From Amorphoplanes friuliensis DSM 7358 (GTDB taxonomy: Bacteria > Actinomycetota > Actinomycetes > Mycobacteriales > Micromonosporaceae), in assembly GCF_000494755.1 (NCBI RefSeq), contig NC_022657.1:6602001-6666000 (forward strand): a stretch of DNA of 64,000 bases, written 5' to 3'. Position 1 is the stretch's first letter; every line of letters begins with the position of its first letter. The translations under genes and the position numbers were made by a program. Positions 34,926 through 43,458 of this stretch are shown here, piece by piece. The notes under the pieces were generated by a model, which had not been told where the DNA came from, made no database searches, and was given only the letters and a program-made list of their open reading frames with translations.

Positions 34926-35517
34926 GGCGATCTCCCAGCATCTTCTCGACGTACTTGGCGATCACGTCGACCTCGAGGTTCACGGGGTCGCCGACGGACT
35001 TGGCACCGAGGACGGTGAGTTTCAGGGTGGTCGGGATGAGCCCGACGCTGAACGAGTCGGCGGTGACCTCCATGACGGTCAGCGAGACACCGTCGACGGT
35101 GATCGAGCCCTTCTCCACGACGTACCGGGCCAGCTCGGGCGGCAGCGAGAACCGCAGCACCTCCCACTCGTCGGCGGGCTCGCGCGCGATGACCGCGCCG
35201 ACCCCGTCGACGTGGCCCTGCACGAGGTGCCCGCCGAGCCGCGTCCCGACGGTCGCGGCGCGTTCGAGGTTGACCTGGCTGCCGGCCTTGAGCACACCCA
35301 GTGAGGAGCGCCGCAGGCTCTCACCCATCACGTCGGCGGTGAAGACACCGTCGACGTTGTCGATGACGGTCAGGCAGACGCCGTTGACCGAGATCGAGTC
35401 GCCGTGACGGGCGTCGGACGTGACGACGGGCCCGCGCACGGCGAGCACCGCCGAGTCGCCCCCGGCGTCGGTGAGGCGCACGACCTCACCCAGTTCCTCG
35501 ACGATTCCGGTGAACAT
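34915..35517 (-). CDS. ribE: Riboflavin synthase alpha chain
   Basis: The 200-residue protein begins MFTGIVEELGEV at ATG 35517 and contains two lumazine-binding repeats: HGDSISVNGVCLTV ... LGGHLVQGHVDGVG in the first and EKGSITVDGVSLTV ... in the second. It dismutates two ribityllumazines to riboflavin. The start overlaps the ribD stop as ATGA, and the stop lies 11 bases inside ribBA. Confidence 0.96.
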
Positions 35518-36572
35518 CAGTTCTCCTTCTGCCGGAGCGATGCGGTGAAGCGCAGGTCGGGACCGATCTGCGTGATGTCGCTGACGTCCAGCTCCAGGGC
35601 CTCGGCGATGGTGGTGACACCGGCGCCGACCAGCGAGGGCTGACCGGCGCCGAGGAGCTTGGGGGCGATGTAGCCGACGATCTTGTCGACCAGGCCGGCC
35701 GCGAGGAAGCCCCCGGCCAGCGTGGGGCCGCCCTCCAGGAGCACGGCCCGGACGCCGCGCGTGTAGAGCTCGGTGAGCAGGGCGGCGAGGTCGACGTGAC
35801 CGTCGGGGCCGGCCCCGACCTCGGCCGCCGTCGCGATCCAGGTCGGTGCGGCCTGATCGCGCACGCGGGCCGTTTTCGGCGTACGCCCGGAGGAGTCCAC
35901 GACGACCCGCCACGGCTGCTTGATCGCCAGGCTGCCGTCGCGCAGGTCGCGGACCGTGAGCTGGGGGTCGTCGGCGATGACGGTGCCGACACCGGCGACG
36001 ATCGCGTCGACGGTGCTGCGCAGCTTGTGCACGTCGGTGCGGGAGGTCGGCGAGGTGATCCACTGGCTGGTGCCGTCCGCGGCGGCGGAACGCCCGTCCA
36101 GCGTCGCGGCGTACTTCCAGGTCACGTACGGGCGGCCGCGGCGCACCGCGGTCAGCCAGGCGACGTTGCCGTCCTCGGCCTCCTGGCGGCGGATCCCGGT
36201 CTCGACCTGCACCCCGGAGCCGCGCAGGGTCGCCGCTCCCCCGGCCGCGACCGGCGTGGGGTCGTCGACGGCGATGACCACGCGGGTGATGCCGGCGTTG
36301 ATCAGCGCCTGCGCGCAGGGGCCGGTGCGGCCGGTGTGGTTGCACGGCTCCAGCGTGACGACCGCGGTGCCGCCCCGGGCGCGTTCGCCGGCCTGGGCCA
36401 GCGCCACGATCTCGGCGTGCGGCCCTCCGGCGTACGCGTGGAAGCCCTCACCGACGATCTCGCCGTCCGCGCTGAGCAGCAGACAGCCGACGACCGGGTT
36501 GGGGCTGGTGGTGCCGAGGCCCCGGGCGGCGAGCGCGATCGCGCGGCCCATCGCCTCGTCGTCGGTGACCAT
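35517..36572 (-). CDS. ribD: Bifunctional riboflavin deaminase/reductase
   Basis: The 351-residue protein has an N-terminal deaminase domain with zinc-site residues (GGPHAEIVAL and EPCNHTGRTGPC) and a C-terminal DHFR-like reductase (RPYVTWKYAATLDGRSAA, VGTVIADDPQLTVR, VLLEGGPTLAGGF). It performs the second and third steps after GTP opening. ATG 36572 has AAGAAGGA 7 bases upstream; this site is buried in a long hairpin below the FMN riboswitch. A long open frame upstream is leader sequence. Confidence 0.96.
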   Translation of the reverse strand: MVTDDEAMGRAIALAARGLGTTSPNPVVGCLLLSADGEIVGEGFHAYAGGPHAEIVALAQAGERARGGTAVVTLEPCNHTGRTGPCAQALINAGITRVVIAVDDPTPVAAGGAATLRGSGVQVETGIRRQEAEDGNVAWLTAVRRGRPYVTWKYAATLDGRSAAADGTSQWITSPTSRTDVHKLRSTVDAIVAGVGTVIADDPQLTVRDLRDGSLAIKQPWRVVVDSSGRTPKTARVRDQAAPTWIATAAEVGAGPDGHVDLAALLTELYTRGVRAVLLEGGPTLAGGFLAAGLVDKIVGYIAPKLLGAGQPSLVGAGVTTIAEALELDVSDITQIGPDLRFTASLRQKEN

Positions 36573-36578
36573 CTGCGT

Positions 36579-36618
36579 CCTTCTTCCATGCGCGGTGCGG
36601 ACACGCGCTGGAAGAAGG
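36579..36618 (-). promoter_or_regulatory. Hairpin sequestering the ribD Shine-Dalgarno
   Basis: On the minus strand ccttcttcca (36609-36618) pairs perfectly with tggaagaagg (36579-36588), the latter containing the ribD ribosome site. The stem is lengthened by gcgcg/cgcgc inside the loop, leaving a single bulged base and a 9-base loop, about 15 bp in total. It lies between the FMN aptamer and ribD, in the place expected for a translation-blocking expression platform. Confidence 0.75.
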
Positions 36619-36711
36619 GGAGGAAGGTGCGGCAACAGGACATGAGGGGACGCTTCGCGCCGCCCCGGTGAGAGCACGCCGCAACGAGCCCTCATCCTGC
36701 TCCCGCGCGCT

Positions 36712-36890
36712 GTCTCCCATCCGGACTGTCAGGACGATCGGCCTCGCAGCCGTCCGTCCTACCGTCGGCCCTGGAGTCTCACCAGGTCCACCGTCCGTCG
36801 TGGTGCCGACGTCCGGGTCGCGGGCTTAGCTCTGCCGGAGCAGGGCATCACCGCCGGTTCGGAATTTCACCGAGTCCCGCCAGCGCGTGG
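36712..36890 (-). promoter_or_regulatory. FMN riboswitch (RFN element)
   Basis: The minus-strand sequence has the RFN signatures in order: ggactcggtgaaattccg, aaccggcggtgatgcc, a variable arm, ctggtgagactccagggc, cgacggtaggac and the closing cagtccggatgggag. FMN binding normally shuts off the downstream riboflavin genes. About 140 bases separate it from ribD. No clear promoter was found upstream of 36,890. Confidence 0.93.
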
Positions 36891-36949
36891 TGGGTCACCC
36901 ATGAGTCTTGCACGCAGATCGCGGGTTGCCACCTCCCGGGCGATCCAGG

Positions 36950-37987
36950 TCACAAACCCATGCCCGCGGACGACGGGTCCTCGGGATCCTCGGAGTCCGC
37001 CCGGCGCCGGTCGATCGCCACGAACGAGCCCGGCTGACTCTTGGCGACCTTTTTCATCTCGGAGGCCACCGCGACCACCTCACGGGCGTCGTCGAAGCGG
37101 CGGCCCTCGACGGTGGCCTGCGCGACGCCGATCGAGAGGGTCACCAGGGCGGCCCGCTGCTTGTTGCCACGCCGATCGGGCACCTCGATGTACCCCCGGC
37201 GGGCGTCCTCCTCGTCGTAGAGCTGGTCGGCGACGGTCTCGAAGTCGGTCACCGTGCGCTTGGTCAGCGGCAGCACCTGCTCGGGCTGGCAGATGAAGAC
37301 GAAGTCGTCACCACCGATGTGGCCGAGGAAGACCGGCGGGCGCCCGGTGGCCGCGACCGCCCGGTGCAGGCTGCCCGCCAGGGCGGTGATGAACTCGTCG
37401 CCACGGTCGAAGCCGTACACGTCGTTGACGCTCTTGAACCGGTCGATGTCGATGTAGCCGACCGCGAAGTCCTTGCCGGTCTTCATCCGGTCCACGATCT
37501 CGCGGCGCACCCGGGCGTTGCCGGGCAGGCCGGTCAGCGGCGAGACCTCGCGGAACTCCTTGTTGCGCCGCAGGGTCGAGGAGACCCGGGCGATCAGCTC
37601 CGCGGTGTCGAACGGCTTGACCAGGTAGTCGTCGACACCGGCGGTCAGCCCTACCACCTTGTCGACGGTCATCCCCTTGGCGGTCAGCATGATCACCGGC
37701 AGCGCCGAGGTCAGCGGCTCGGCCCGCAGCCGGCGGGTCAGCTCGACGCCGTTCATGTTCGGCATCATCCAGTCGACAACCGCAAGATCGGGGCGCCGGG
37801 TCTCCATCACCTCGAGGGCGTGCTGGCCGTCGCGGGCCCGCATCACCTCGAAACCGTGCACCTTGAGGTTGAAGGCGACAAAACTGGCGATGTCCTCGTC
37901 GTCGTCGACGACCAGGATCAGGTCGGGCTTCTCCTCCGGCTCCGCCGCCGTCGCGTCGACCTTGTGCCGGATCACCCCGGTGCTCAT
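36950..37987 (-). CDS. REC-GGDEF response regulator (putative diguanylate cyclase)
   Basis: The 345-residue protein has a receiver domain with phospho-acceptor Asp72 (VVDWMMPN) and conserved Lys124 (VKPF), a short linker and a GGDEF domain starting SPLTGLPGN. Metal and substrate residues IDIDRFKSVND are at 179-189. The signature is GGDDF (225-229) instead of GGEEF/GGDEF, and no RxxD inhibitory site precedes it. It may make cyclic di-GMP, the ligand of BldD encoded at the right edge. ATG overlaps the rpe stop (ATGA). Confidence 0.86.
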   Translation of the reverse strand: MSTGVIRHKVDATAAEPEEKPDLILVVDDDEDIASFVAFNLKVHGFEVMRARDGQHALEVMETRRPDLAVVDWMMPNMNGVELTRRLRAEPLTSALPVIMLTAKGMTVDKVVGLTAGVDDYLVKPFDTAELIARVSSTLRRNKEFREVSPLTGLPGNARVRREIVDRMKTGKDFAVGYIDIDRFKSVNDVYGFDRGDEFITALAGSLHRAVAATGRPPVFLGHIGGDDFVFICQPEQVLPLTKRTVTDFETVADQLYDEEDARRGYIEVPDRRGNKQRAALVTLSIGVAQATVEGRRFDDAREVVAVASEMKKVAKSQPGSFVAIDRRRADSEDPEDPSSAGMGL

Positions 37988-38661
37988 GCGGGCGCCATGG
38001 CGCGCTCGGCGAGGGCCCGCAGCTTGCGGATGGCCTCGGCGGGATCCTCGGCGCCGTAGACCGCGGTGCCCGCGACGAACGCGTCGGCACCGGCCTCGGC
38101 GGCCTGCTCGATCGTGTCCGCGGCGATGCCACCGTCGACCTCCAGGCGTACCTGGAGATCCTTGGCCTTGATCCGGCGGCGCACGTCACGCACCTTCTCC
38201 AGCATCTCCGGCATGAACTTCTGCCCGCCGAACCCGGCCTTGATCGTCATGATCAGCAGCGTGTCCACATAGGGCAGGAGCTCGAGATAGGGCTCGACCG
38301 GCGTGTCGCGGTCGATGGCCAGACCGGCCTTGGCCCCGGCCGCCCGCAGCGTCTTGGCCAGCGACACCGGATTTTCGCAGGCCTCCGCGTGGAACGTGAC
38401 GTTGTACGCACCGGCCTCGGCATATCCGGGCGCCCAGCGCTCCGGATCCGTGATCATCAGGTGCACGTCGAACGGGATCGAGGTGGCCTTGCGCAGGCTC
38501 TGCACGACGGGCAGACCGATGGTCAGATTCGGGACGAAATGGTTGTCCATGACATCCACGTGCACCCAGTCCGCGGCGCCCTCGATGTTGTGCACCGAGG
38601 TGGCGAGATGCGCGAAGTCCGCGGCCAGGATGCTGGGGGCGATGATCGGCGATGACTCCAC
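37984..38661 (-). CDS. rpe: Ribulose-phosphate 3-epimerase
   Basis: The 225-residue TIM barrel shows SIL(A)AADFAHL at the start, WVHVDVMDNHFVPNLTIG with metal ligands, VHLMITDPERW, MTIKAGFGGQKFMPEML and EVDGGIAADT. It interconverts ribulose-5-P and xylulose-5-P in the pentose phosphate pathway. GTG 38661 gives the usual N-terminus (ESSPIIAPSIL). Its product feeds ribulose-5-phosphate, the RibB substrate, so proximity to the rib operon makes metabolic sense. Confidence 0.96.
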   Translation of the reverse strand: MESSPIIAPSILAADFAHLATSVHNIEGAADWVHVDVMDNHFVPNLTIGLPVVQSLRKATSIPFDVHLMITDPERWAPGYAEAGAYNVTFHAEACENPVSLAKTLRAAGAKAGLAIDRDTPVEPYLELLPYVDTLLIMTIKAGFGGQKFMPEMLEKVRDVRRRIKAKDLQVRLEVDGGIAADTIEQAAEAGADAFVAGTAVYGAEDPAEAIRKLRALAERAMAPA

Positions 38662-38727
38662 CGCGCCAGTGTATGGCCTGTTTGCCCTCACCCGGGATAC
38701 TCATGGGGTTCTCCGGGAGGCTGAGAG

Positions 38728-39606
38728 ATGCGACGGGCGCCGGCGCCGCTGGTGGTCCTGCTGGTGGCGCTGTTCGCCGCCGGCTGCTCGGCCACGCCCC
38801 CGCCCGGCACCGACGGCGACCTGACCGACGACTGGGCCGCGCTCGCCACCCCCGCGCCGTTCCGTCCGGCCGCCGGCCAGTGCCACGAAGCGCTGGCCAC
38901 GACCGCACCCGTGGACGACTACCGGCCGGTCGACTGCGCCGAGCTGCACGTCTCCGAGACGTTCCACGTGGGCACGGCCGCGGACGCCGACGTGGTGCCC
39001 GCACCCGGCTCCCCGGGGGCGAAGGCGGCGTTCCGGGAGTGCTCGGACGTCGCCGCCGACTTCCTGGGCGGCCCGTGGCGCAGCGCCCGGGTGGCGGTCC
39101 AGGTCGTGTGGCCGACCCGCTCGGGCTGGGCCGGCGGCGCCCGCTGGTTCCGCTGCGACGTCACCACCGCCGACCTCGACGGGCAGAGCCGCACCAGCCG
39201 CGAGGGCAGCCTCGCCGGTGAACTGGCCGGGCCCTCACCCCTGCACCTGGCCTGCTTCGACCCGACGGTCGACGGCGAGACCGTGAAGACCATGCTGCCG
39301 GTCACCTGCGCCGAACCCCATCGCGCCGAGTTCGCCGGGCTGTGGAAAGCGCCCGACGTCGCGTACGCGAAGCTGGAATCGGACATCGACCGCAGCGCGA
39401 CGGGCTGCAGGAGCGTGATCGCCCGGTTCGCCGCCCTGCCCCACAACGACGACCTGCAATATCGCAGCGGCTGGATCTCCTACAACCCGACCCGCACCGA
39501 GTGGCTCTCCGGCGAGCGCCGGGTGCGCTGCTTCATCTACTTCGCCGAGCGCACCTTCGAGCGGTCGCTGAAGAACGCCGGCCCCCGGGTGCTGCCGGTC
39601 AGGTGA
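38728..39606 (+). CDS. Septum-formation-family-like lipoprotein
   Basis: The 292-residue protein has a lipoprotein signal with lipobox AAGC (Cys20). The rest has two Cys-rich halves, each with the pattern Cys-x-G/A ... PVDCAELHVSE / PVTCAEPHRAEFAG, as in the actinobacterial septum-formation (Septum_form) domain family. Role and partners are unknown. ATG 38728 is preceded by GGGAGG. Confidence 0.72.
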   Translation: MRRAPAPLVVLLVALFAAGCSATPPPGTDGDLTDDWAALATPAPFRPAAGQCHEALATTAPVDDYRPVDCAELHVSETFHVGTAADADVVPAPGSPGAKAAFRECSDVAADFLGGPWRSARVAVQVVWPTRSGWAGGARWFRCDVTTADLDGQSRTSREGSLAGELAGPSPLHLACFDPTVDGETVKTMLPVTCAEPHRAEFAGLWKAPDVAYAKLESDIDRSATGCRSVIARFAALPHNDDLQYRSGWISYNPTRTEWLSGERRVRCFIYFAERTFERSLKNAGPRVLPVR

Positions 39607-39608
39607 CC

Positions 39609-39724
39609 CTAGGGGGTGTCTGGTGGATCACGACGGCCTGCGCCGGGCCCAGCTTCCGGCCCACTGGCGACGCGAAACCTGGACCTCGCCGCAGACTCGC
39701 CGTGATCCACCAGAAACCCCCTAG
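39609..39724. mobile_element. 116-bp palindromic MITE-like element with 24-bp inverted ends
   Basis: The ends 39609-39632 and 39701-39724 are inverted repeats of 24 bases with one mismatch, and both terminate in CTAG. About 68 bases lie between. CTAG ends (TA target) are typical of IS630/Tc1-type elements and their miniature derivatives. The element starts 2 bases after the lipoprotein stop, and its right end supplies the TAG stop of the sulfotransferase gene. As RNA it would fold into a long hairpin, so it may also terminate both convergent genes. Confidence 0.6.
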
Positions 39725-40359
39725 AGCCGGCCCTCGGTGTGGGCGTGCTCGGTCCGGGCCTGGAACTGCGCGGTGTCGTTGGTGCGCGGGAACGGCGCCT
39801 CCGGCACCGGCACACCGAGGAAGTCGCACAGCGGGCCCCAGCCCTGCGACACCTCGAACTCGAGCAGCCGCTCGGCGGGCACCGTCCGCCGGACCGCCTC
39901 GTTGTGCTGCTCGAACGTCCGGACGGTGTGCTCGCGGTCGGCGAACCGGCCGCCGAAGGTGCCGTCCCAGATGAGACGCTGCAGCATGGCGATCCCGGCC
40001 GCGGGCAGTCCCTGCGGCCCGGCGACCGCCGCGTTCGCCGCCCGGTAGATCGTCCGCTCGGCGCTGTCGTACCACTGCTGCGGGTCGCGGACGGTCAGGA
40101 TCACCTTGGCCTGCGGGTACTGCTCGACGAGCTTGCGCCAGAAGTACGTGCCCGGCCAGTCCACCGTGGAACGGTGACCCGCGAGAGCCTTGTCGAGGCT
40201 GCCGGGGTCACCGTCGGCGGCACGCAGGAACAGGCCGGCGCGGTCCTCGTCACCCAGGACCGGGAGCATGTGCAGGCACGGCCCGAGGCCGAGCATCTCG
40301 AGAGCGACCTTCAGGCTGAGCGTGCCGGTGCGACCGAATCCTGCCCCGATGACATCCAT
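39721..40359 (-). CDS. Sulfotransferase family protein
   Basis: The 212-residue protein opens with the PAPS-binding loop GAGFGRTGTLSLKVALEMLG and has the 3'-phosphate motif in KVILTVRDPQQWYDSA. This short form is widespread in actinobacteria and fungi with unknown acceptors. Its stop codon TAG is part of the CTAG end of the palindromic element. The gene lies 48 bases downstream of rsmB. Confidence 0.82.
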   Translation of the reverse strand: MDVIGAGFGRTGTLSLKVALEMLGLGPCLHMLPVLGDEDRAGLFLRAADGDPGSLDKALAGHRSTVDWPGTYFWRKLVEQYPQAKVILTVRDPQQWYDSAERTIYRAANAAVAGPQGLPAAGIAMLQRLIWDGTFGGRFADREHTVRTFEQHNEAVRRTVPAERLLEFEVSQGWGPLCDFLGVPVPEAPFPRTNDTAQFQARTEHAHTEGRL

Positions 40360-40407
40360 GCCCCTCTTTATACCGGACCTTGTTGACCCGAAAGGTGCAG
40401 AAAGCCG

Positions 40408-41928
40408 TCAGCTGGTGCGGCGCAGCACCGCCAGGAACATCGCGTCGGTGCCGTGGCGGTGCGGCCAGAGCTGCACCGTCGGGCCGTTGCCGAGCTTGGG
40501 CATGCCCGGCGGGAGCAGCGGCCGGGCGTCGACAAAATCGACCTCGACACCGCTGCGGCGGGCGCCCTCGGTGACGGTCACCTGGGTCTCCACCATGTGC
40601 GGCGAGCAGGTCACGTACGCGACGACCCCACCCGGGCGCACCGCCCGCAGCGCCGCCACGAGCAGTTCGCGCTGCAGCCGGGTCAGCGGCGGCAGGTCCG
40701 CGGGCGTACGCCGCCAGCGCGACTCCGGCCGCCGGCGCAACGACCCCAGACCGGTGCAGGGCGCGTCGACGAGCACCCGGTCGAAGCCTTCCTCGTTCAG
40801 GTCGGGGTCACGCCCGACGGTCCGGCCGTCGGTCGGCAGCACCGTCACGGGCAGGCCGACCGTGGCCTGCTCGACCAGCCGGGCGCGGTGATCGGCGACC
40901 TCGACCGCGGTGACCTCGGCCCCGCGCTGGGCGGCGATCGAGCCCAGCAGACCGGCCTTGCCACCCGGCCCGGCACACAGGTCGAGCCAGCGGTTGTCCT
41001 GACCCTCGATCGGGGCGGCCAGCAGCGCCGCGGCCACCAGCTGCGAACCCTCGTCCTGGACGTGGGCGCGGCCCTGACGGATCGCGGCCAGCTCGCTCGG
41101 CGAACCACCGTTGAGGTAGACGGCGTACGGCGAGAACGCGCCGGGCGTCCCGCCGACCTCGTCGGCCAGGTCCACGGCGTCGGCGCGTCCCGGCCGCGCG
41201 CACAGGTGCACGGTCGCCGGCTGGTTGTCCTCGATCAGCAGCCGGGCGGTGTCCTCGAGATCACCACCGAGCGACTCGGCGAACGACCGGATGATCCACT
41301 CAGGGTGGTTGTGGACCACCGCGAGGTTGCCGACGGGGTTCTCGGCGTAGTCCGGCGCGAGCTTGGTCAGCCAGTCGTCGAAGCTGGTCTCCGAGATGCT
41401 GCGCATGACGGCGTTGGCAAAACCGGCCGCGCCGGGCGCGACCGACCGGACCAGGTCCACGGTCTGGTTCACCGCCGCGTGCGGCGGCACCCGCGTGAGC
41501 AGCAACTGGTACGCCCCCAGCCGCAGAGCGTCGCGCGCCGGCGGATCGATCCGCGACACCTCACGACCGGCCGCGTCGGCGATGATCAGGTCGAGGGTGC
41601 CGAGCGTGCGCAGGGTGCCGTAGGTCAGCTCCGTGGCGAACGCGGCGTCCCGCCCGTGCAGACCCATCTCGCGCAGGATCTGGCTCAGGACCAGGTTCGC
41701 GTACGCATCGTCACGGTGCACCGCCGCGATCGCCTCGTACGCGGCCTGCCGGGCCGGATCCGACGCCGGGCGACCGGCACGGGGAGCCCGCCCCGACCGT
41801 GTGTCCCTGTCCTGGCCACGGCCCTGGCCGGGACCTGCTGGACGGCGGGGACCAGCGTTGTGCGGCCGATCGGCGCTGTGCCGGCGGTCGGCACCACGCG
41901 GCTGATCGGCGGGTTTCGGGTCGCTCAC
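40408..41928 (-). CDS. rsmB: 16S rRNA (cytosine-967-C5)-methyltransferase
   Basis: The 506-residue protein has an Arg/Gly/Pro-rich N-terminal tail of about 55 residues, a NusB-like domain (ARQAAYEAIAAVHRDDAYAN through VNQTVDLVRSV) and a Rossmann methyltransferase domain with CAGPGGKAGLLG, the two catalytic cysteines in VDAPCTGLGSLRRRPE and AYVTCSPHMVE. It modifies C967 of 16S rRNA. It starts at GTG 41928 overlapping the fmt stop (GTGA). Confidence 0.95.
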   Translation of the reverse strand: MSDPKPADQPRGADRRHSADRPHNAGPRRPAGPGQGRGQDRDTRSGRAPRAGRPASDPARQAAYEAIAAVHRDDAYANLVLSQILREMGLHGRDAAFATELTYGTLRTLGTLDLIIADAAGREVSRIDPPARDALRLGAYQLLLTRVPPHAAVNQTVDLVRSVAPGAAGFANAVMRSISETSFDDWLTKLAPDYAENPVGNLAVVHNHPEWIIRSFAESLGGDLEDTARLLIEDNQPATVHLCARPGRADAVDLADEVGGTPGAFSPYAVYLNGGSPSELAAIRQGRAHVQDEGSQLVAAALLAAPIEGQDNRWLDLCAGPGGKAGLLGSIAAQRGAEVTAVEVADHRARLVEQATVGLPVTVLPTDGRTVGRDPDLNEEGFDRVLVDAPCTGLGSLRRRPESRWRRTPADLPPLTRLQRELLVAALRAVRPGGVVAYVTCSPHMVETQVTVTEGARRSGVEVDFVDARPLLPPGMPKLGNGPTVQLWPHRHGTDAMFLAVLRRTS

Positions 41929-42851
41929 AGTAGGGTCTCCCCCGGGTTGAGGCGCAGGCCACGCGCCCAGTCGGAGGCCGGCATCGGCTTCTTACCGGCG
42001 GCACGGACCTCGCCGAGAATGACCGGGGTGGTCGCCGTGCCCACCAGCACCTGGGAGCGCTCGACGAGCACCTCCCCGGGCTTCAGGGCGGCGGCGTTCG
42101 CGACCGGGCGGACCGGTCCGAGTTTGAGGCGCTCGTCGCGCAGGGTCGTCCACGCGCCGGGGGCCGGCGTGCAGGCCCGGATACGCCGGTCGACCGCGAA
42201 CGCCGGGTCGTTCCAGCGGACCCGGGCGTCCTCGACCGAGATCTTGGGCGCCAGCGAGACACCGTCGGCCGGCTGCGGGTGCGCCCGCGCGGTGCCCGCC
42301 TCGATCGCGTCCAGGACGGCGACGAGCAGGCCGGCACCCTCGGTGGCCAGGCGGGCGAGCAGGTCACCCGAGGTGTCCGCGGGGCGGATCTGCTCGGTCA
42401 GCGTGCCGTAGACCGGCCCGGTGTCCATGCCGGCCTCGAGCTCGAACACGCTCGCACCGGTCACCTCGTCACCGTGCAGAACGGCGTGCTGCACGGGAGC
42501 CGCGCCGCGCCAGGCCGGCAGCAGCGAGAAGTGCAGGTTGACCCAGCCGTGCTTCGGGATCTCCAGCGCGGCCGGCGGGACCAGGGCGCCGTACGCCACC
42601 ACGGGCACACAGTCGGGCGCGATCTGCCGCAGCCGCTCCTGGAACTCCGGCTCCCGCGGGCGCTGCGGGGTGAGCACCTCGATGCCCCGCTCGTCGGCCC
42701 ACGCGCCGGCCGGGGACCGCACCAGGCGACGGCCCCGGCCCGCGGGGGCGTCGGGGCGGGTCACCACGGCGACGATCTCGTGCGAGGACGCGGCCAGGGC
42801 GTCGAGCGAGGGCAGGGTCACCTCGGGCGTACCGGCGAAGACGAGTCGCAT
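41925..42851 (-). CDS. fmt: Methionyl-tRNA formyltransferase
   Basis: The 308-residue enzyme has the formyltransferase core MRLVFAGTPEV, the catalytic Asn and His in VNLHFSLLPAWRGAAP and Asp in GMDTGPVY, and a C-terminal OB-fold tRNA domain (APKISVEDARVRWNDPA onward). It formylates initiator Met-tRNA. ATG 42851 starts 4 bases after def. The gene order def-fmt-rsmB is widely conserved. Confidence 0.96.
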   Translation of the reverse strand: MRLVFAGTPEVTLPSLDALAASSHEIVAVVTRPDAPAGRGRRLVRSPAGAWADERGIEVLTPQRPREPEFQERLRQIAPDCVPVVAYGALVPPAALEIPKHGWVNLHFSLLPAWRGAAPVQHAVLHGDEVTGASVFELEAGMDTGPVYGTLTEQIRPADTSGDLLARLATEGAGLLVAVLDAIEAGTARAHPQPADGVSLAPKISVEDARVRWNDPAFAVDRRIRACTPAPGAWTTLRDERLKLGPVRPVANAAALKPGEVLVERSQVLVGTATTPVILGEVRAAGKKPMPASDWARGLRLNPGETLL

Positions 42852-42855
42852 CAGC

Positions 42856-43413
42856 TCACCGGCCCAGACCGAAGATGCCGCGGCCGTGGGGGCTCGCCTT
42901 GACCGTGGGCGGGGCGCCGGCGTCGTACCACTCGGCGGCACGGATCTGCTTCATCGCGTCCTTACGTGCGGCGGCATCCAGCCGGTCCAGGAAGAGCACC
43001 CCGTCGAGGTGGTCGGTCTCGTGCTGCACGCAGCGGGCCATCAGCCCTGTGCCGATCAGCTGGATCGGGTCACCGTGCTCGTTGAAGCCCTGCGCGACGA
43101 CGTTCTGCCGGCGCTTGGTGTCGACGTAGACGCCCGGGATCGACAGGCAGCCCTCGGGGCCGTCCTGCTCCTCCTCGTCGGGGAAGGACAGCACCGGGTT
43201 GACGATGTGGCCGACCACGTCGTCGACGTCGAACGCGAACACCCGCAGTCCCACACCGAGCTGCGGCGCGGCCAGACCGGCGCCACCCTCGTCCTGCATC
43301 GTCTCGGTGAGGTCCTTGACGAGCCTGCGCAGTTCCTTGTCGAAGCCGGTGACCGGGTCGGCCTGCGTACGCAGCACCGGGTCCCCGAACAGACGGATGG
43401 GCTGGACGGTCAC
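42856..43413 (-). CDS. def: Peptide deformylase
   Basis: The 185-residue metalloenzyme has motif 1 GAGLAAPQLGVG, motif 2 EGCLSIPG (metal-binding Cys) and motif 3 QHETDHLDG (two metal His and catalytic Glu). It removes the formyl group from nascent proteins. A C-terminal extension of about 20 residues (PTVKASPHGRGIFGLGR) follows the core. It starts at GTG 43413, 45 bases after the P450 gene. Confidence 0.96.
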   Translation of the reverse strand: MTVQPIRLFGDPVLRTQADPVTGFDKELRRLVKDLTETMQDEGGAGLAAPQLGVGLRVFAFDVDDVVGHIVNPVLSFPDEEEQDGPEGCLSIPGVYVDTKRRQNVVAQGFNEHGDPIQLIGTGLMARCVQHETDHLDGVLFLDRLDAAARKDAMKQIRAAEWYDAGAPPTVKASPHGRGIFGLGR

Positions 43414-43458
43414 GCGGTGCCACTCCTGACGATCGACTCACACAGCTGGTGTCGCCAC

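Noticed and set aside
38715..38733. Possible TPP riboswitch because of a ggctgagag motif before the lipoprotein gene
   Set aside because: Only the CTGAGA core is present; the other conserved arms are missing and the motif touches the start codon.
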